Positions 19,825 through 28,980 of a stretch of DNA of 64,000 nt are shown here, in pieces. Source of the DNA: Nocardioidaceae bacterium (GTDB taxonomy: Bacteria > Actinomycetota > Actinomycetes > Propionibacteriales > Nocardioidaceae); contig WQZX01000005.1 in assembly GCA_009780515.1 (NCBI GenBank), positions 1-64,000 on the forward strand, read 5' to 3'. Position 1 is the first letter of the stretch, and the number at the start of each line of letters is the position of its first letter. A program made the translations under genes and the position numbers. The notes below the pieces were generated by a model. It made no database searches. It was given only the letters and a program-made list of their open reading frames with translations, and had not been told where the DNA came from.

Positions 19825-20718
19825 TCAGCCTCGCGGTCGGGTCGCGAGCACCACGCGGGCGAGGCCGGCGGCGGTGAGAGCGGCGCCGAGCATGTGCAGG
19901 CCCACGACGAACGCCGGGAGCCCGGTCTCGTACTGGATCCAGCCGACGACCCCCTGGAGCAGCTCGACGACCAGGAGCGCACCGGAGACGAGGCGCAGGT
20001 AGCGGTCGCGCCAGGCGAGGAGGAGGAGCGCCAGCGTCAGCGCGACGAGCACGTCGACGGCGTACGCGTGGAGGTGGGAGACGGTCGCCGGGTCGAAGCC
20101 GTTGCGCTTGGAGTGGATGTCGCCCGCGTGCGGGCCCGAGCCGGTGACGACCGTGCCGAGCCACAGCACGACCCAGCCGGCCACGAAGGTGACGATCGCC
20201 AGCGTCGAGATCGCGCGGCCGGCCGCCTCACGGCGTGGCGACCAGACGATGTCGACCAGCCACACGCACAGGCACACCATCGCCATCGAGGCGAGCAGGT
20301 GGAGGGCGACGACCCACGGGTTGAGCTTCGTGAGCACGCTGATGCCGCCGATGACCGCCTGCAGGGGGATGCCGAGAGCGATGCCGATCGCCAGCCGGCG
20401 TACGGCGCCGCGGTGCTGCCACGCGGCGATGACCACGGCCACGGCGACCGCGACCAGCACGTAGGTGAGCATGCGGTTGGTGAACTCGATGAACTTGTTG
20501 ATGCTCAGGGCGCCATGGGGGACGAGGCCGCCGCTCTGGCAGTCGGGCCAGGTGGGGCAGCCGAGCCCCGAGCTGGTCAGCCGGACCACGCCGCCGGTCA
20601 CGACGAGGACCATGTTCGCGACGAGGTTCGCCACGGTCAGCGGGACGAGGTGCGCGCGCAGCCAGTCGATGCCGTGCCGCCCCGCGCGCGCCGCCTGCTC
20701 GGTGCTGGTCACTCCCAC
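19825..20718 (-). CDS. ctaA: haem A synthase, COX15/CtaA family
   Basis: Integral membrane haem hydroxylase converting haem O to haem A for aa3-type oxidase. 297 residues, about eight membrane segments in two similar halves, with family features VVTGGVVRLTSSGLGCPTWPDC (with the cysteine pair of type-1 enzymes), INKFIEFTNRMLTYV and later HLLASMAMVCL and a conserved His-bearing HLHAYAVDVLV. GTG at 20718 has GAGGA eight bases upstream; the GTG two codons later overlaps the ABC permease stop as GTGA and is an alternative. Same strand as the ABC exporter genes, likely one operon. Confidence 0.92.
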   Translation of the reverse strand: MGVTSTEQAARAGRHGIDWLRAHLVPLTVANLVANMVLVVTGGVVRLTSSGLGCPTWPDCQSGGLVPHGALSINKFIEFTNRMLTYVLVAVAVAVVIAAWQHRGAVRRLAIGIALGIPLQAVIGGISVLTKLNPWVVALHLLASMAMVCLCVWLVDIVWSPRREAAGRAISTLAIVTFVAGWVVLWLGTVVTGSGPHAGDIHSKRNGFDPATVSHLHAYAVDVLVALTLALLLLAWRDRYLRLVSGALLVVELLQGVVGWIQYETGLPAFVVGLHMLGAALTAAGLARVVLATRPRG

Positions 20719-21479
20719 CTGAACGTCCTCGCGGTCAGCACCGACCCGACGACCGCCCAGGCCAGCATGATGCCGAGCCCGGCCCAGTCGATCCGGCCGT
20801 CGTCGAAGGCGCGCCGCACGGCCTCGCCGAGGGCGCCGGAGGGCAGCACCTTCGTGACGTGCCCGAACGCGCCGTACGACGACGCGGGCAGCACCACTGC
20901 GCCGCCGGCCAGCAGCAGCAGGTAGATGAGGTTGGCGGCGGCGAGCGTCGCCTCGGCGCGCAGGACGCCGGCCACGAACAGGCCGAGCGAGGCGAACGCG
21001 GCCGTGCCGAGGACGCAGGCGAGCACGAAGCCCACGATCCCGGCGAGGCAGACGGTCGGCGACCAGCCGAGCGCGACGCCGACCGCGCCGATCACGACCA
21101 GCTGCAGCAGCTCGACGATGACCAGCGCGAGCACCTTGCCGGCCAGCAGGCCGATCCGGGGGAGCGGCGAGGCGCCGAGCCGCTTGATCACGCCGTAGCG
21201 CCGCTCGAAGCCCGTCGCGATCGCGAGCGAGGTGAACGCCGTCGACATGATCGCCAGGGCGAGCACCCCGGGCGTGAAGATGTCGACGAGCGGCCGCGAC
21301 TCGTGCAGGTGGAGGTGCTTGCCGCCGGTGACGCAGCCGATCAGGACGATGACCGGGATGACGACGGCGATCAGGAGCTGCTCGCCGTTGCGCAGCATCA
21401 GCCGCGACTCCATCGAGGCCTGGGCGAGGATCTGCCGGCCCAGCGGAGCGGCGCCGGGGCGTGGGGTGAGGTCAGTCAT
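20709..21479 (-). CDS. ABC-2 type exporter permease
   Basis: 256-residue permease with six predicted membrane segments (first at about 35-53, IAVVIPVIVLIGCVTG). The DrrB/NodJ-like pattern FTPGVLALAIMSTAFTSLAIATGFERRYGVIKRLGASPLPRIGLLAGKV supports the ABC-2 exporter family. It overlaps the preceding ATPase by eight bases and ctaA by ten. In M. tuberculosis the same position between ctaB and sufR also holds ABC exporter genes. Substrate is unknown. Confidence 0.85.
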   Translation of the reverse strand: MTDLTPRPGAAPLGRQILAQASMESRLMLRNGEQLLIAVVIPVIVLIGCVTGGKHLHLHESRPLVDIFTPGVLALAIMSTAFTSLAIATGFERRYGVIKRLGASPLPRIGLLAGKVLALVIVELLQLVVIGAVGVALGWSPTVCLAGIVGFVLACVLGTAAFASLGLFVAGVLRAEATLAAANLIYLLLLAGGAVVLPASSYGAFGHVTKVLPSGALGEAVRRAFDDGRIDWAGLGIMLAWAVVGSVLTARTFRWE

Positions 21480-22338
21480 GCGTCTCCTCCTCCAGCCCGC
21501 GGCCGGTCACCTCGAGGAACACGTCCTCGAGGGTGCGCGAGGCGAAGTCGATCGACTCCAGGCCGATCCCGTGGTCGGAGCTCCAGCCGCCGACGGCGAC
21601 CCGCAGCGCCGCCTCGGCGTCGTCGCTGAGCTCCCGGTCCACGACGAGCCGCACGGTCGCGGACGACCCGCGGGTCAGCTCCTCGGTGGTGCCCGAGGCG
21701 ACCATCCGACCCTTGTCGATGATGTGGACCCGGTCGGCGAGGCGCTCGGCCTCCTCCAGGTAGTGCGTCGTCAGCACCACCGTGACGCCGGAGTCGCGCA
21801 GCTCGCGCAGCAGCTCCCAGGTCGTACGACGGGCGGCGGGGTCCATGCCCGCGGTCGGCTCGTCGACGAAGACCAGCTCCGGTCGCCCGACCAACGCCAT
21901 GGCCAGACCGAGGCGCTGCTGCTGGCCGCCCGACAGCCGCCGGTACGGCGTACGTCCGCACTCGTGCAGGGAGAGCCGCTCGACCAGCTCGCCGACCGGG
22001 AGCGGGTTCGCGTGGAGGCGGGCGACGTGGCGCAGCATCTCCTCGGCCTTCACGCCGGACCAGGCGCCCTGGCCCTGAAGCATCACGCCGATCCGGGGAA
22101 GCAGCTCGCGCCGGTCGCGGACGGGATCGAGGCCGAGCACGCGGACCGACCCGCCCTGCGGGCGGCGGTAGCCCTCGCAGGTCTCGAGGGTCGTGGTCTT
22201 GCCGGCGCCGTTCGGCCCGAGGACCGCCGTGATGGAGCCGGACTCGACCGTCAGCGACAGTCCGTCGACGGCGGTCTTGTCGGCGTACCTCATCACCAGG
22301 CCGTCGACCACGACGGCGGCAGAGGGACTTGCGGGCAC
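21472..22338 (-). CDS. ABC exporter ATP-binding protein
   Basis: 288-residue ATPase with Walker A GPNGAGKTT, signature [15 protein letters not shown], Walker B LVFVDEPTAGMD and the H-loop LTTHYLEEAERLADRV; the C-terminal 'TLEDVFLEVTGR' tail is typical of DrrA-type drug or lipid exporters. The start is GTG at 22338 (VPASPSAAVVVDGLVMRYADK), six bases after TACACT; the track's upstream extension overlaps the divergent gene. Operon with the permease and ctaA. Confidence 0.88.
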   Translation of the reverse strand: MPASPSAAVVVDGLVMRYADKTAVDGLSLTVESGSITAVLGPNGAGKTTTLETCEGYRRPQGGSVRVLGLDPVRDRRELLPRIGVMLQGQGAWSGVKAEEMLRHVARLHANPLPVGELVERLSLHECGRTPYRRLSGGQQQRLGLAMALVGRPELVFVDEPTAGMDPAARRTTWELLRELRDSGVTVVLTTHYLEEAERLADRVHIIDKGRMVASGTTEELTRGSSATVRLVVDRELSDDAEAALRVAVGGWSSDHGIGLESIDFASRTLEDVFLEVTGRGLEEETHD

Positions 22339-22344
22339 CCGGGG

Positions 22345-22350
22345 AGTGTA
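22345..22350 (-). promoter_or_regulatory. -10 hexamer TACACT, ABC-ctaA operon
   Basis: TACACT (minus strand) ends six bases before the ATPase GTG at 22338; it lies only 18 bases from the divergent TACTCT hexamer. Confidence 0.45.
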
Positions 22351-22368
22351 GGGCGCGCGTCCTAGACC

Positions 22369-22374
22369 TACTCT
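22369..22374 (+). promoter_or_regulatory. -10 hexamer TACTCT, membrane protein pair
   Basis: TACTCT ends seven bases before the GTG at 22382, implying leaderless transcription of the two small membrane-protein genes. Confidence 0.45.
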
Positions 22375-22381
22375 GTCGCCC

Positions 22382-22747
22382 GTGAACACCGTGGTCTCAG
22401 GCGTGATCCTCGCCATGTGCGCGATCACCGTCGTGATCGCGCTCGTGCACCTGGTGCGGGACCGCCCGGCCGAGGACGGCATGTACATCCTGCTCGGGAT
22501 CCTCGAGCTCGTGCTGCTGATCCAGCTGGTCTGGGGCGCGATCGCCTTCGCCACGACCGGCCGCGACGTGTCCGGCGTCCTGTTCTTCGCCTACCTGGTC
22601 GGTGTGTGCGTCGCCGCGCCGATCGGGGCGTTCTGGTCGCTGGCCGAGCGCAGCCGCGGCGGCACGGCCGTCCTGCTCGTCGCGGTGGTCACCATCGCCG
22701 CCCTCCAGGCCCGCCTGTGGTCGATCTGGCACGGTGCGCATGCCTGA
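22382..22747 (+). CDS. four-helix small membrane protein
   Basis: 121 residues with four hydrophobic segments (about 4-25, 34-56, 63-86, 94-112), short loops and no recognisable motif. Function unknown. It overlaps the next small membrane gene by eight bases, so the two are probably made together, and is divergent from the ABC exporter. The GTG start is set by the TACTCT hexamer. Confidence 0.7.
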   Translation: MNTVVSGVILAMCAITVVIALVHLVRDRPAEDGMYILLGILELVLLIQLVWGAIAFATTGRDVSGVLFFAYLVGVCVAAPIGAFWSLAERSRGGTAVLLVAVVTIAALQARLWSIWHGAHA

Positions 22748-23162
22748 GACCGAGACGGAGCACCCCGACCACAACGCGATGCGCACCGGCTGGGGCCGCG
22801 CGCTGATCTTCGTGTACGGCGTCTTCGTGGTCGCGGCGACCGGGCGCTCGGTCGTGCAGATCGCGACCGACTTCGGCAAGGCGCCGCTGGCCTACGTCCT
22901 GTCGGCCCTCGCGGCGGTGCTCTACATCGTCGCCACCGTCTGCCTCCTGCGCGGCGGCCGCACCGCCTGGCGCGTCGCCTCGGTCTCGGTCGTGGTCGAG
23001 GCCGTGGGCGTGATCGGCATCGGCGCGCTCAGCTACGCCGTCACCAGCCTGTTCCCCGACAAGACGATCTGGTCGCACTTCGGCCAGGGCTACGGCTACG
23101 TCCCGCTCGTCCTGCCGTTCTTCGGCATCGCCTGGCTGCGTCACACGCGCGCGGCCGTCTGA
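22740..23162 (+). CDS. small membrane protein
   Basis: 140 residues: a short polar N-terminus (MPETETEHPDHNAMRTGWGR) then four hydrophobic segments (about 21-40, 48-68, 75-98, 115-133). Not recognised at family level. The ATG at 22740 overlaps the upstream stop; the ORF track's earlier start lies inside the previous gene. Ends nine bases from the convergent molybdopterin hydroxylase gene. Confidence 0.7.
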   Translation: MPETETEHPDHNAMRTGWGRALIFVYGVFVVAATGRSVVQIATDFGKAPLAYVLSALAAVLYIVATVCLLRGGRTAWRVASVSVVVEAVGVIGIGALSYAVTSLFPDKTIWSHFGQGYGYVPLVLPFFGIAWLRHTRAAV

Positions 23163-23171
23163 CCAGCCCCG

Positions 23172-25544
23172 CTACACCTCCGCGCCCGAGGTGACCGAGC
23201 CGCCCTCGGAGTCGGTCGGGATGGTCCCGAAGACGGCCGGCGGCTCGCGCCACAGGTCGGGGAGCGTGCCCTCGCGCGCCTGCCGGACCGCGCGCCAGAC
23301 CCGCTCCGGGGTGCACGGCAGGTCGACGTGGCGGACGCCGAGGTGGGAGAGCGCGTCCACGACGGCGTTCTGCACGGCCGGCGTGGAGCCGATGGTCGCC
23401 GACTCGCCGATGCCCTTGGCGCCGAGCGGGTTCAGCGGCGTCGGCGTCTCGGTGTTGAGGGTGGTGAACGAGATCGCGTCGGGCGCGCCCGGGATGCAGT
23501 AGTCGGCGAACGTCGAGGTGAGCGGGTTGCCCTCGGCGTCGTACACCATCTCCTCCCACAGGGCCTGGGAGATGCCCTGCAGCGCGCCGCCGTGCTGCTG
23601 GCCGGTGACCAGGAGCGGGTTGAGGATCGTCCCGCAGTCGTCGACCGCGACGTGGCGAAGGGGAGTCACGCGGCCGGTCTCGGTGTCGACCTCGACCACC
23701 GAGACGTGGGCGCCGAACGGGAACGTCGCGGCGCTGAGCGTGAAGTCGAAGGTGTCCGAGAGGCCGTCGTGGTCGCGGTGGGCGCGCTGCGCCACCTCGC
23801 GCCAGGAGACGCGGGCGTCCGGCACCCCGCCGACGGCGAACCCGTCCTCGCCGAGCTCGATGTCCTCGACCGAGGCCTCCAGCAGCTCGGCCGCGACCTC
23901 GACCGCCTTGTCGTAGATCAGGTCGGCGGTCCCACGCACCGCGCTGCCGCCGATCTGCAGCGAGCGCGAGCCGCCGGTCCCGCCGCCGCTGCGCACCTGC
24001 GCGGTGTCGGACTGGACGAGCCGGATCCGCTCCATCGGGATGCCGAGCCGGTCCGCCACGATCATGGCGTACGACGTGGCATGGCCCTGCCCGTGCGCCG
24101 ACGTACCGGCCCTGACCGTCGCGAAGCCCTCGGCGTCGACGTCGATGGCGGCGAACTCGCTGCCGCCGAAGCCGGTCACCTCGACGTACGTCGCGATGCC
24201 GATGCCGAGCTGACGGACCGCTCCGGTCTCGCGTCGCCTGCGCTGCTCCTCGCGGAACCTGTCCACCTCAGCGACGCGCAGCGCCTCGGTCAGCGGGCGG
24301 TCGTAGTCGCCGACGTCGTAGGTGGTGCCGACGGCGGTCGTGTAGGGGAACTCGTCGGGCGCGACGAAGTTGCGACGACGGATCTCCTCCGGCGCCAGCC
24401 CGACCTCGGCGGCGGCGACGTCCATCAGGCGCTCGATCATCGCGGCCGCCTCGGGCCGTCCGGCGCCACGGAACGCGCCCATCGGCGCGGTGTTCGTGAG
24501 TGTCGAGATCGCGGCGTAGGTCAGCGCGGGGACGCGGTAGACGCCGGTCACCATCATGTGGGTGGGCCCGAGCACGAACGAGCCGCCGAAGCCGCCGTAC
24601 GCACCGCAGTCGCCGACGAGCCGGAGCCGTACGCCGAGGATGCGGCCGTCGTCGTCGAGCCCCATCTCGGCGTACTGGACCTGGCCGCGGCTCTGCATCG
24701 ACAGCATCGCCTCGCTGCGGGTCTCCGCCCACTTGACCGGGCGTCCCAGCGCGAGGGCGGCCGCGACCACCGCGCCGTGCTCGGGCGCGACGCCGGCCTT
24801 GCCGCCGAAGGCGCCGCCGACGTGCGGCGCGATGACCCGGACCTGCTCGGGCGGCAGGCCGGTGAGCTGCGCGAGCTGGTCGCGAGCCCCGTGCGGGTGC
24901 TGGGTGCTGACGTGGACCGTGAGCGCGGCGTCGTCGCCCACCGAGCCCGGCCGCGCCGCGATGGCGTGGGCCTCCATCGGTGCGGTCGCGACGCGCTGGT
25001 TCTCCATCCGGACCCGTACGACGCGGGCCCCGGCGGGCCAGGGCTCGGACTGGTCGTCGTCCTTGCGGGACCCGGCGACGTTGCTGCCGAGCTCCTCGAA
25101 CTGCAGCGGCGCGCCGGGTGACAGCGCGGCCTCGACGTCGGCGACGGCCTCCAGCGGCTCGTAGTCGACGTCGACCAGCTCGGCCGCGTCGACCGCGGCC
25201 CTGAGCGTCTCGGCGACGACCAGCGCGACCGGGTCGCCGACGTACCGGACCCTGGCGGCCGACAGGACGCCGCGCTCGGTCGCCGGGTTGACCCCGGCGA
25301 AGCGGGGGAAGGGCCGGTCGGGATCGACCAGGTCGGCCGCGGTGAAGACGTGCACGACTCCGGGCGCGGTCGCCGCCTCGGCGACGTCGATCGACGCGAC
25401 GCGGGCGTGCGCGAGCGGGCTGCGCACGAACACCGCGTGGAGCTGGTCGGGATCCTGCAGGTTGTCGACGAAGGTCGATCGGCCGACGAGGAGATCGGGG
25501 TCCTCCACCCGCCGGACCTGGGTGCCCAGGATCGAACCTGCCAT
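23172..25544 (-). CDS. xanthine dehydrogenase-family molybdopterin-binding subunit (orphan)
   Basis: 790 residues, the large molybdenum subunit of the xanthine dehydrogenase/aldehyde oxidase/CO dehydrogenase family. N-terminal a/b hammerhead (LGTQVRRVEDPDLLVGRSTFVDNL) is followed by molybdopterin-binding regions (GGAFGGKAGVAPEH, GTSAHGQGHATSYAMI) and the catalytic glutamate motif GAKGIGESATIGS near the C-terminus. The active-site loop reads PMGAFRGAGRPEA, not the AYXCSFR of true CO dehydrogenase, so CO oxidation is unlikely; substrate unknown. No FAD or 2Fe-2S subunit gene is adjacent. ATG at 25544 with GAGGAG upstream; the longer track ORF runs antisense into sufR. Divergent from sufR. Confidence 0.88.
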   Translation of the reverse strand: MAGSILGTQVRRVEDPDLLVGRSTFVDNLQDPDQLHAVFVRSPLAHARVASIDVAEAATAPGVVHVFTAADLVDPDRPFPRFAGVNPATERGVLSAARVRYVGDPVALVVAETLRAAVDAAELVDVDYEPLEAVADVEAALSPGAPLQFEELGSNVAGSRKDDDQSEPWPAGARVVRVRMENQRVATAPMEAHAIAARPGSVGDDAALTVHVSTQHPHGARDQLAQLTGLPPEQVRVIAPHVGGAFGGKAGVAPEHGAVVAAALALGRPVKWAETRSEAMLSMQSRGQVQYAEMGLDDDGRILGVRLRLVGDCGAYGGFGGSFVLGPTHMMVTGVYRVPALTYAAISTLTNTAPMGAFRGAGRPEAAAMIERLMDVAAAEVGLAPEEIRRRNFVAPDEFPYTTAVGTTYDVGDYDRPLTEALRVAEVDRFREEQRRRRETGAVRQLGIGIATYVEVTGFGGSEFAAIDVDAEGFATVRAGTSAHGQGHATSYAMIVADRLGIPMERIRLVQSDTAQVRSGGGTGGSRSLQIGGSAVRGTADLIYDKAVEVAAELLEASVEDIELGEDGFAVGGVPDARVSWREVAQRAHRDHDGLSDTFDFTLSAATFPFGAHVSVVEVDTETGRVTPLRHVAVDDCGTILNPLLVTGQQHGGALQGISQALWEEMVYDAEGNPLTSTFADYCIPGAPDAISFTTLNTETPTPLNPLGAKGIGESATIGSTPAVQNAVVDALSHLGVRHVDLPCTPERVWRAVRQAREGTLPDLWREPPAVFGTIPTDSEGGSVTSGAEV

Positions 25545-25636
25545 CGACGCGCTCCTCGTGGTCTCCCGTGCCTGCCGGCCCATCCTCTCGTGGCAGGGTT
25601 GGCCGAAGGTTTGGACGGGTCCGCGGAGGTCTCGGA

Positions 25637-25655
25637 GCCGGTAAGGCTGACCTTC
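25637..25655. promoter_or_regulatory. iron-box-like (DtxR/IdeR) site upstream of sufR
   Basis: The 19 bases including GGTAAGGCTGACCTT match 14 of 19 positions of the IdeR/DtxR consensus TWAGGTWAGSCTWACCTWA. It lies in the 148-base divergent space between the molybdopterin hydroxylase and sufR. An iron-dependent regulator controlling an Fe-S assembly operon is biologically sensible; binding is an inference. Confidence 0.4.
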
Positions 25656-25679
25656 CTTGAACACCGGGAAGCAATAACG

Positions 25680-25696
25680 CCACAATCGTGTTGTGG
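25680..25696. promoter_or_regulatory. candidate SufR operator
   Basis: CCACAA-TCGTG-TTGTGG is a perfect 6-bp inverted repeat with a 5-base spacer, overlapping the sufR GTG. Mycobacterial SufR is reported to bind a 5-N5-5 inverted repeat of ACACT/TGTGA type upstream of its own gene, so spacing and placement fit autoregulation. Confidence 0.5.
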
Positions 25697-26409
25697 AATT
25701 CGTGGACCGAGCAGCGAACGTCGCCGTCGGCGACGCTCCGACCCGTGAGCGGGTCGCTCGGTTCATCCTGGAGTCGGGCCCCTCGACGGCGGCCGCGCTG
25801 GCCGAGCGCCTCGACCTGACCCCGGCAGCAGTACGCCGCCACCTCGACCTGCTCCTCGACGAGGGAGCGGTCGAGGCACGCGACCCGAAGACGGTCGGTC
25901 CCGCCGGCTCGCGCCGCCGCGGACGTCCCGCCAAGGTCTTCGCGCTCACCGAGCGCGGCCGCGACCGCTTCGAGAAGCAGTACGACGACCTGGCGGTCGA
26001 GGCGCTGCGGTTCCTGCACGAGGCGGCCGGCGAGGGCGCCGTACGCGCCTTCGCGGAGCGGCGGGCCTCCTTCATCGAGGAGCGCTTCTCCCAGGTCGCC
26101 GACGCCCACCCGGGCGCGACGCCCGCGGAGGTGCTGGCGATGGTGTTCTCCGACCAGGGGTACGCCGCCAGCGTGCGGCAGCTGCCGATCGTGGGCGCGG
26201 GGGAGCAGCTGTGCCAGCAGCACTGCCCGGTCTCCCACGTCGCCCACGAGTTCCCCCAGCTGTGCGAGGCCGAGACCGAGGCCATCGGCCGGGTCCTCGG
26301 CACCCACGTCCAGCGGCTGGCGACGATCGCCCACGGCGACGGCGTCTGCACCACCTGCATCCCGGTCTCGACAAGCTCGACCACCGAGCGGAAGAAGGAG
26401 AGGGTCTGA
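25693..26409 (+). CDS. sufR: SUF operon Fe-S-sensing repressor SufR
   Basis: 238-residue winged-helix regulator. The DNA-binding domain is at about 17-80 ([40 protein letters not shown]), and the C-terminal half carries cysteines in [22 protein letters not shown] and DGVCTTC, as in SufR proteins that bind an Fe-S cluster and repress suf when clusters are sufficient. The final 15 residues ([15 protein letters not shown]) are encoded over a REP-type palindrome and look like a non-conserved extension. GTG at 25693 is the track start; the GTG three codons later is possible. One base separates its stop from sufB. Confidence 0.9.
   Translation: MEFVDRAANVAVGDAPTRERVARFILESGPSTAAALAERLDLTPAAVRRHLDLLLDEGAVEARDPKTVGPAGSRRRGRPAKVFALTERGRDRFEKQYDDLAVEALRFLHEAAGEGAVRAFAERRASFIEERFSQVADAHPGATPAEVLAMVFSDQGYAASVRQLPIVGAGEQLCQQHCPVSHVAHEFPQLCEAETEAIGRVLGTHVQRLATIAHGDGVCTTCIPVSTSSTTERKKERV
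26364..26382. repeat. REP-type palindrome inside the 3' end of sufR
   Basis: GGTCTCGACAAGCTCGACC is an inverted repeat (GGTC-TCGA / TCGA-CC arms) of a kind dispersed in Nocardioides-like genomes. Here it is within the sufR reading frame and encodes its last residues. Related halves appear near 48199 and 48415-48441. Confidence 0.45.
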
Positions 26410-26410
26410 C

Positions 26411-27829
26411 ATGACCTCGATCGAAGAGCTGAACCCCGAGCTGAAGGGCATCGGTCGCTATGAGTTCGGCTGGGCCGACAAGGACGACGCCGGCTCGGTG
26501 GCCACCCGTGGCCTCAACGAGGCCGTGGTCCGGGACATCTCCGAGAAGAAGAGCGAGCCGCAGTGGATGCTCGACCTGCGCCTGAAGGGCCTGAAGCTCT
26601 TCGGCCGCAAGCCGATGCCGACCTGGGGCTCGGACCTCAGCGCGATCGACTTCGACAACATCAAGTACTTCGTCCGCTCCACCGAGAAGCAGGCGGCCTC
26701 CTGGGACGACCTGCCCGAGGACATCAAGAGCACCTACGACAAGCTCGGCATCCCGGAGGCGGAGAAGCAGCGCCTCGTCGCGGGCGTCGCCGCGCAGTAC
26801 GAGTCGGAGGTCGTCTACCACCAGATCCGCGAGGACCTGGAGGAGCAGGGCGTCATCTTCGTCGACACCGACACCGCGCTGAAGCAGCACGAGGATCTCT
26901 TCAAGGAGTACTTCGGCACCGTCATCCCGGTGGGCGACAACAAGTTCGCCGCGCTCAACACCTCGGTGTGGTCCGGCGGCTCGTTCATCTACGTGCCCAA
27001 GGGCGTCCACGTGGACATCCCGCTGCAGGCCTACTTCCGGATCAACACCGAGAACATGGGCCAGTTCGAGCGGACGCTGATCATCGTCGACGAGGACGCC
27101 TACGTCCACTACGTCGAGGGCTGCACCGCCCCGATCTACTCCAGCGACTCGCTGCACTCCGCGGTCGTCGAGATCGTGGTGAAGAAGGGCGGCCGCTGCC
27201 GCTACACGACCATCCAGAACTGGTCGAACAACGTCTACAACCTCGTCACCAAGCGCGCGACCTGCGAGGCCGGCGCGACGATGGAGTGGGTCGACGGCAA
27301 CATCGGCTCCAAGGTGACGATGAAGTACCCCGCCGTCTACCTGATGGGTGAGCACGCCAAGGGCGAGACGCTCTCGATCGCCTTCGCGGGCGAGGGCCAG
27401 CACCAGGACGCCGGCGCCAAGATGGTGCACGCCGCTCCGCACACGAGCTCCAGCATCCTGAGCAAGTCGGTCGCGCGCGGCGGTGGCCGTACGTCGTACC
27501 GCGGGCTGATCCAGGTCAACGAGGGCGCGCACGGCTCGAAGTCGAACGTGCTGTGCGACGCGCTGCTGGTCGACCAGGTCAGCCGCTCCGACACCTATCC
27601 GTACGTCGACATCCGCGAGGACGACGTGTCCATGGGCCACGAGGCGTCCGTCTCGAAGGTCTCCGACGACCAGCTCTTCTACCTCATGTCACGCGGCATG
27701 GAGCAGGACGAGGCGATGGCGATGATCGTGCGCGGCTTCGTCGAGCCGATCGCCAAGGAGCTGCCGATGGAGTACGCCCTGGAGCTGAACCGACTGATCG
27801 AGCTGCAGATGGAGGGCGCTGTCGGATGA
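26411..27829 (+). CDS. sufB: Fe-S cluster assembly scaffold SufB
   Basis: Core scaffold of the SUF system, forming the SufBC2D complex on which clusters are built. 472 residues, normal length, with conserved regions [50 protein letters not shown] and the C-terminal [24 protein letters not shown] holding the key cysteine. No intein interrupts it, unlike the mycobacterial SufB. ATG start one base after the sufR stop; ATGA overlap with sufD. Confidence 0.97.
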   Translation: MTSIEELNPELKGIGRYEFGWADKDDAGSVATRGLNEAVVRDISEKKSEPQWMLDLRLKGLKLFGRKPMPTWGSDLSAIDFDNIKYFVRSTEKQAASWDDLPEDIKSTYDKLGIPEAEKQRLVAGVAAQYESEVVYHQIREDLEEQGVIFVDTDTALKQHEDLFKEYFGTVIPVGDNKFAALNTSVWSGGSFIYVPKGVHVDIPLQAYFRINTENMGQFERTLIIVDEDAYVHYVEGCTAPIYSSDSLHSAVVEIVVKKGGRCRYTTIQNWSNNVYNLVTKRATCEAGATMEWVDGNIGSKVTMKYPAVYLMGEHAKGETLSIAFAGEGQHQDAGAKMVHAAPHTSSSILSKSVARGGGRTSYRGLIQVNEGAHGSKSNVLCDALLVDQVSRSDTYPYVDIREDDVSMGHEASVSKVSDDQLFYLMSRGMEQDEAMAMIVRGFVEPIAKELPMEYALELNRLIELQMEGAVG

Positions 27830-28980
27830 CGGCCGAGGTTGTGGAGCAGGCGCTCGAGAAGGTCGAGTCGCACCTGCATCCGGAGGGTTCCTTCGACGTC
27901 GACGCCCACGAGGTGCCGACGGGTCGCGAGGAGATCTGGCGGTTCACCCCGCTCAAGCGCCTGCGCGGTCTCCACCAGGACGTGGAGTTCACCGGTGCGC
28001 TGAAGGCGACCCGTCAGACCGAGCCGGGCCTGACCGTCGAGACGGTGCCGACCGCGGACGTCCGCGGTGTCAGCGGCTTCGTGCCGACCGACCGGATCGC
28101 CGCGCGCGCCCTGTCGGCCGTCGCTGAGAGCACGCTGGTGACGGTGCCGGTCGAGGCCGACCTGGCCGAGCCGTTCATCGTCACGCTGACCGGCACCTCG
28201 GCCGACCCCGTCGCCGAGCACGTCGTGATCCGCGCGGGCCGTCACTCGCGGGCGACGGTGGTCCTGCGCTACGAGGGCACGGCCACGCTCGCCGACAACG
28301 TCGAGATCGTCGTCGAGGACGGCGCCCAGCTCACCGTGGTCTCGGTCGACGACTGGGCCGACGACGCGGTGCGGGCCGGCCACCGGCACATCAACGTGGG
28401 TCGCGACGCGCAGTTCAAGCACGTCGACATCACCTTCGGGGGCGACGTGGTGCGCAACGACACCACCGCCGAGTACGCCGGACCCGGCGGCTCGGTCGAG
28501 ATGCTCGGTCTGTACTTCGCCGACGAGGGCCAGCACATCGAGCACCGCCTCTTCGTCGACCACACCGCGCCCAAGACCAAGAGCCACGTGGTCTACAAGG
28601 GCGCGCTCCAGGGTCAGGGCGCGCACACCGTGTGGATCGGCAACGTGCTGATCCGCAAGGAGGCCGAGGGCATCGAGACCTACGAGGAGAACCGCAACCT
28701 GGTCCTCTCCGACGGCTGCCAGGCCGACTCGGTGCCGAACCTCGAGATCGAGACCGGCGAGATCGAGGGCGCGGGTCACGCGTCCGCGACCGCGCGCTTC
28801 GACGACGAGCAGCTGTTCTACCTGCGCTCGCGCGGCATCTCCGAGAAGGAGGCGCAGCGGCTGGTGGTGCACGGCTTCTTCAACGACCTGATCCGTCAGG
28901 TCGGCGTGCCCGAGCTCGAGGAGAGCCTGGCCGCGACCGTCGAGGCCGAGCTGGCCAAGAACGTGGCGGGGGTCCTGTGA
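27826..28980 (+). CDS. sufD: Fe-S cluster assembly protein SufD
   Basis: SufB paralogue and partner in the SufBC2D scaffold; 384 residues. The conserved beta-helix core is clear ([77 protein letters not shown]), including the histidine of [13 protein letters not shown] at 27826 overlaps the sufB stop (ATGA); the track's earlier start is inside sufB. GTGA overlap with the Rieske gene. Confidence 0.95.
   Translation: MTAEVVEQALEKVESHLHPEGSFDVDAHEVPTGREEIWRFTPLKRLRGLHQDVEFTGALKATRQTEPGLTVETVPTADVRGVSGFVPTDRIAARALSAVAESTLVTVPVEADLAEPFIVTLTGTSADPVAEHVVIRAGRHSRATVVLRYEGTATLADNVEIVVEDGAQLTVVSVDDWADDAVRAGHRHINVGRDAQFKHVDITFGGDVVRNDTTAEYAGPGGSVEMLGLYFADEGQHIEHRLFVDHTAPKTKSHVVYKGALQGQGAHTVWIGNVLIRKEAEGIETYEENRNLVLSDGCQADSVPNLEIETGEIEGAGHASATARFDDEQLFYLRSRGISEKEAQRLVVHGFFNDLIRQVGVPELEESLAATVEAELAKNVAGVL

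Noticed and set aside
23328-25121. 597-residue plus-strand ORF opposite the molybdopterin hydroxylase
   Set aside because: Arg/Ala/Gly-rich antisense shadow.
23172-25544. aerobic CO dehydrogenase large subunit (CoxL)
   Set aside because: The active-site loop lacks the AYXCSFR cysteine motif and no coxM or coxS genes are present.
26411-27829. possible intein in SufB, as in mycobacteria
   Set aside because: The protein is 472 residues and continuous, with no insertion or splice motifs.
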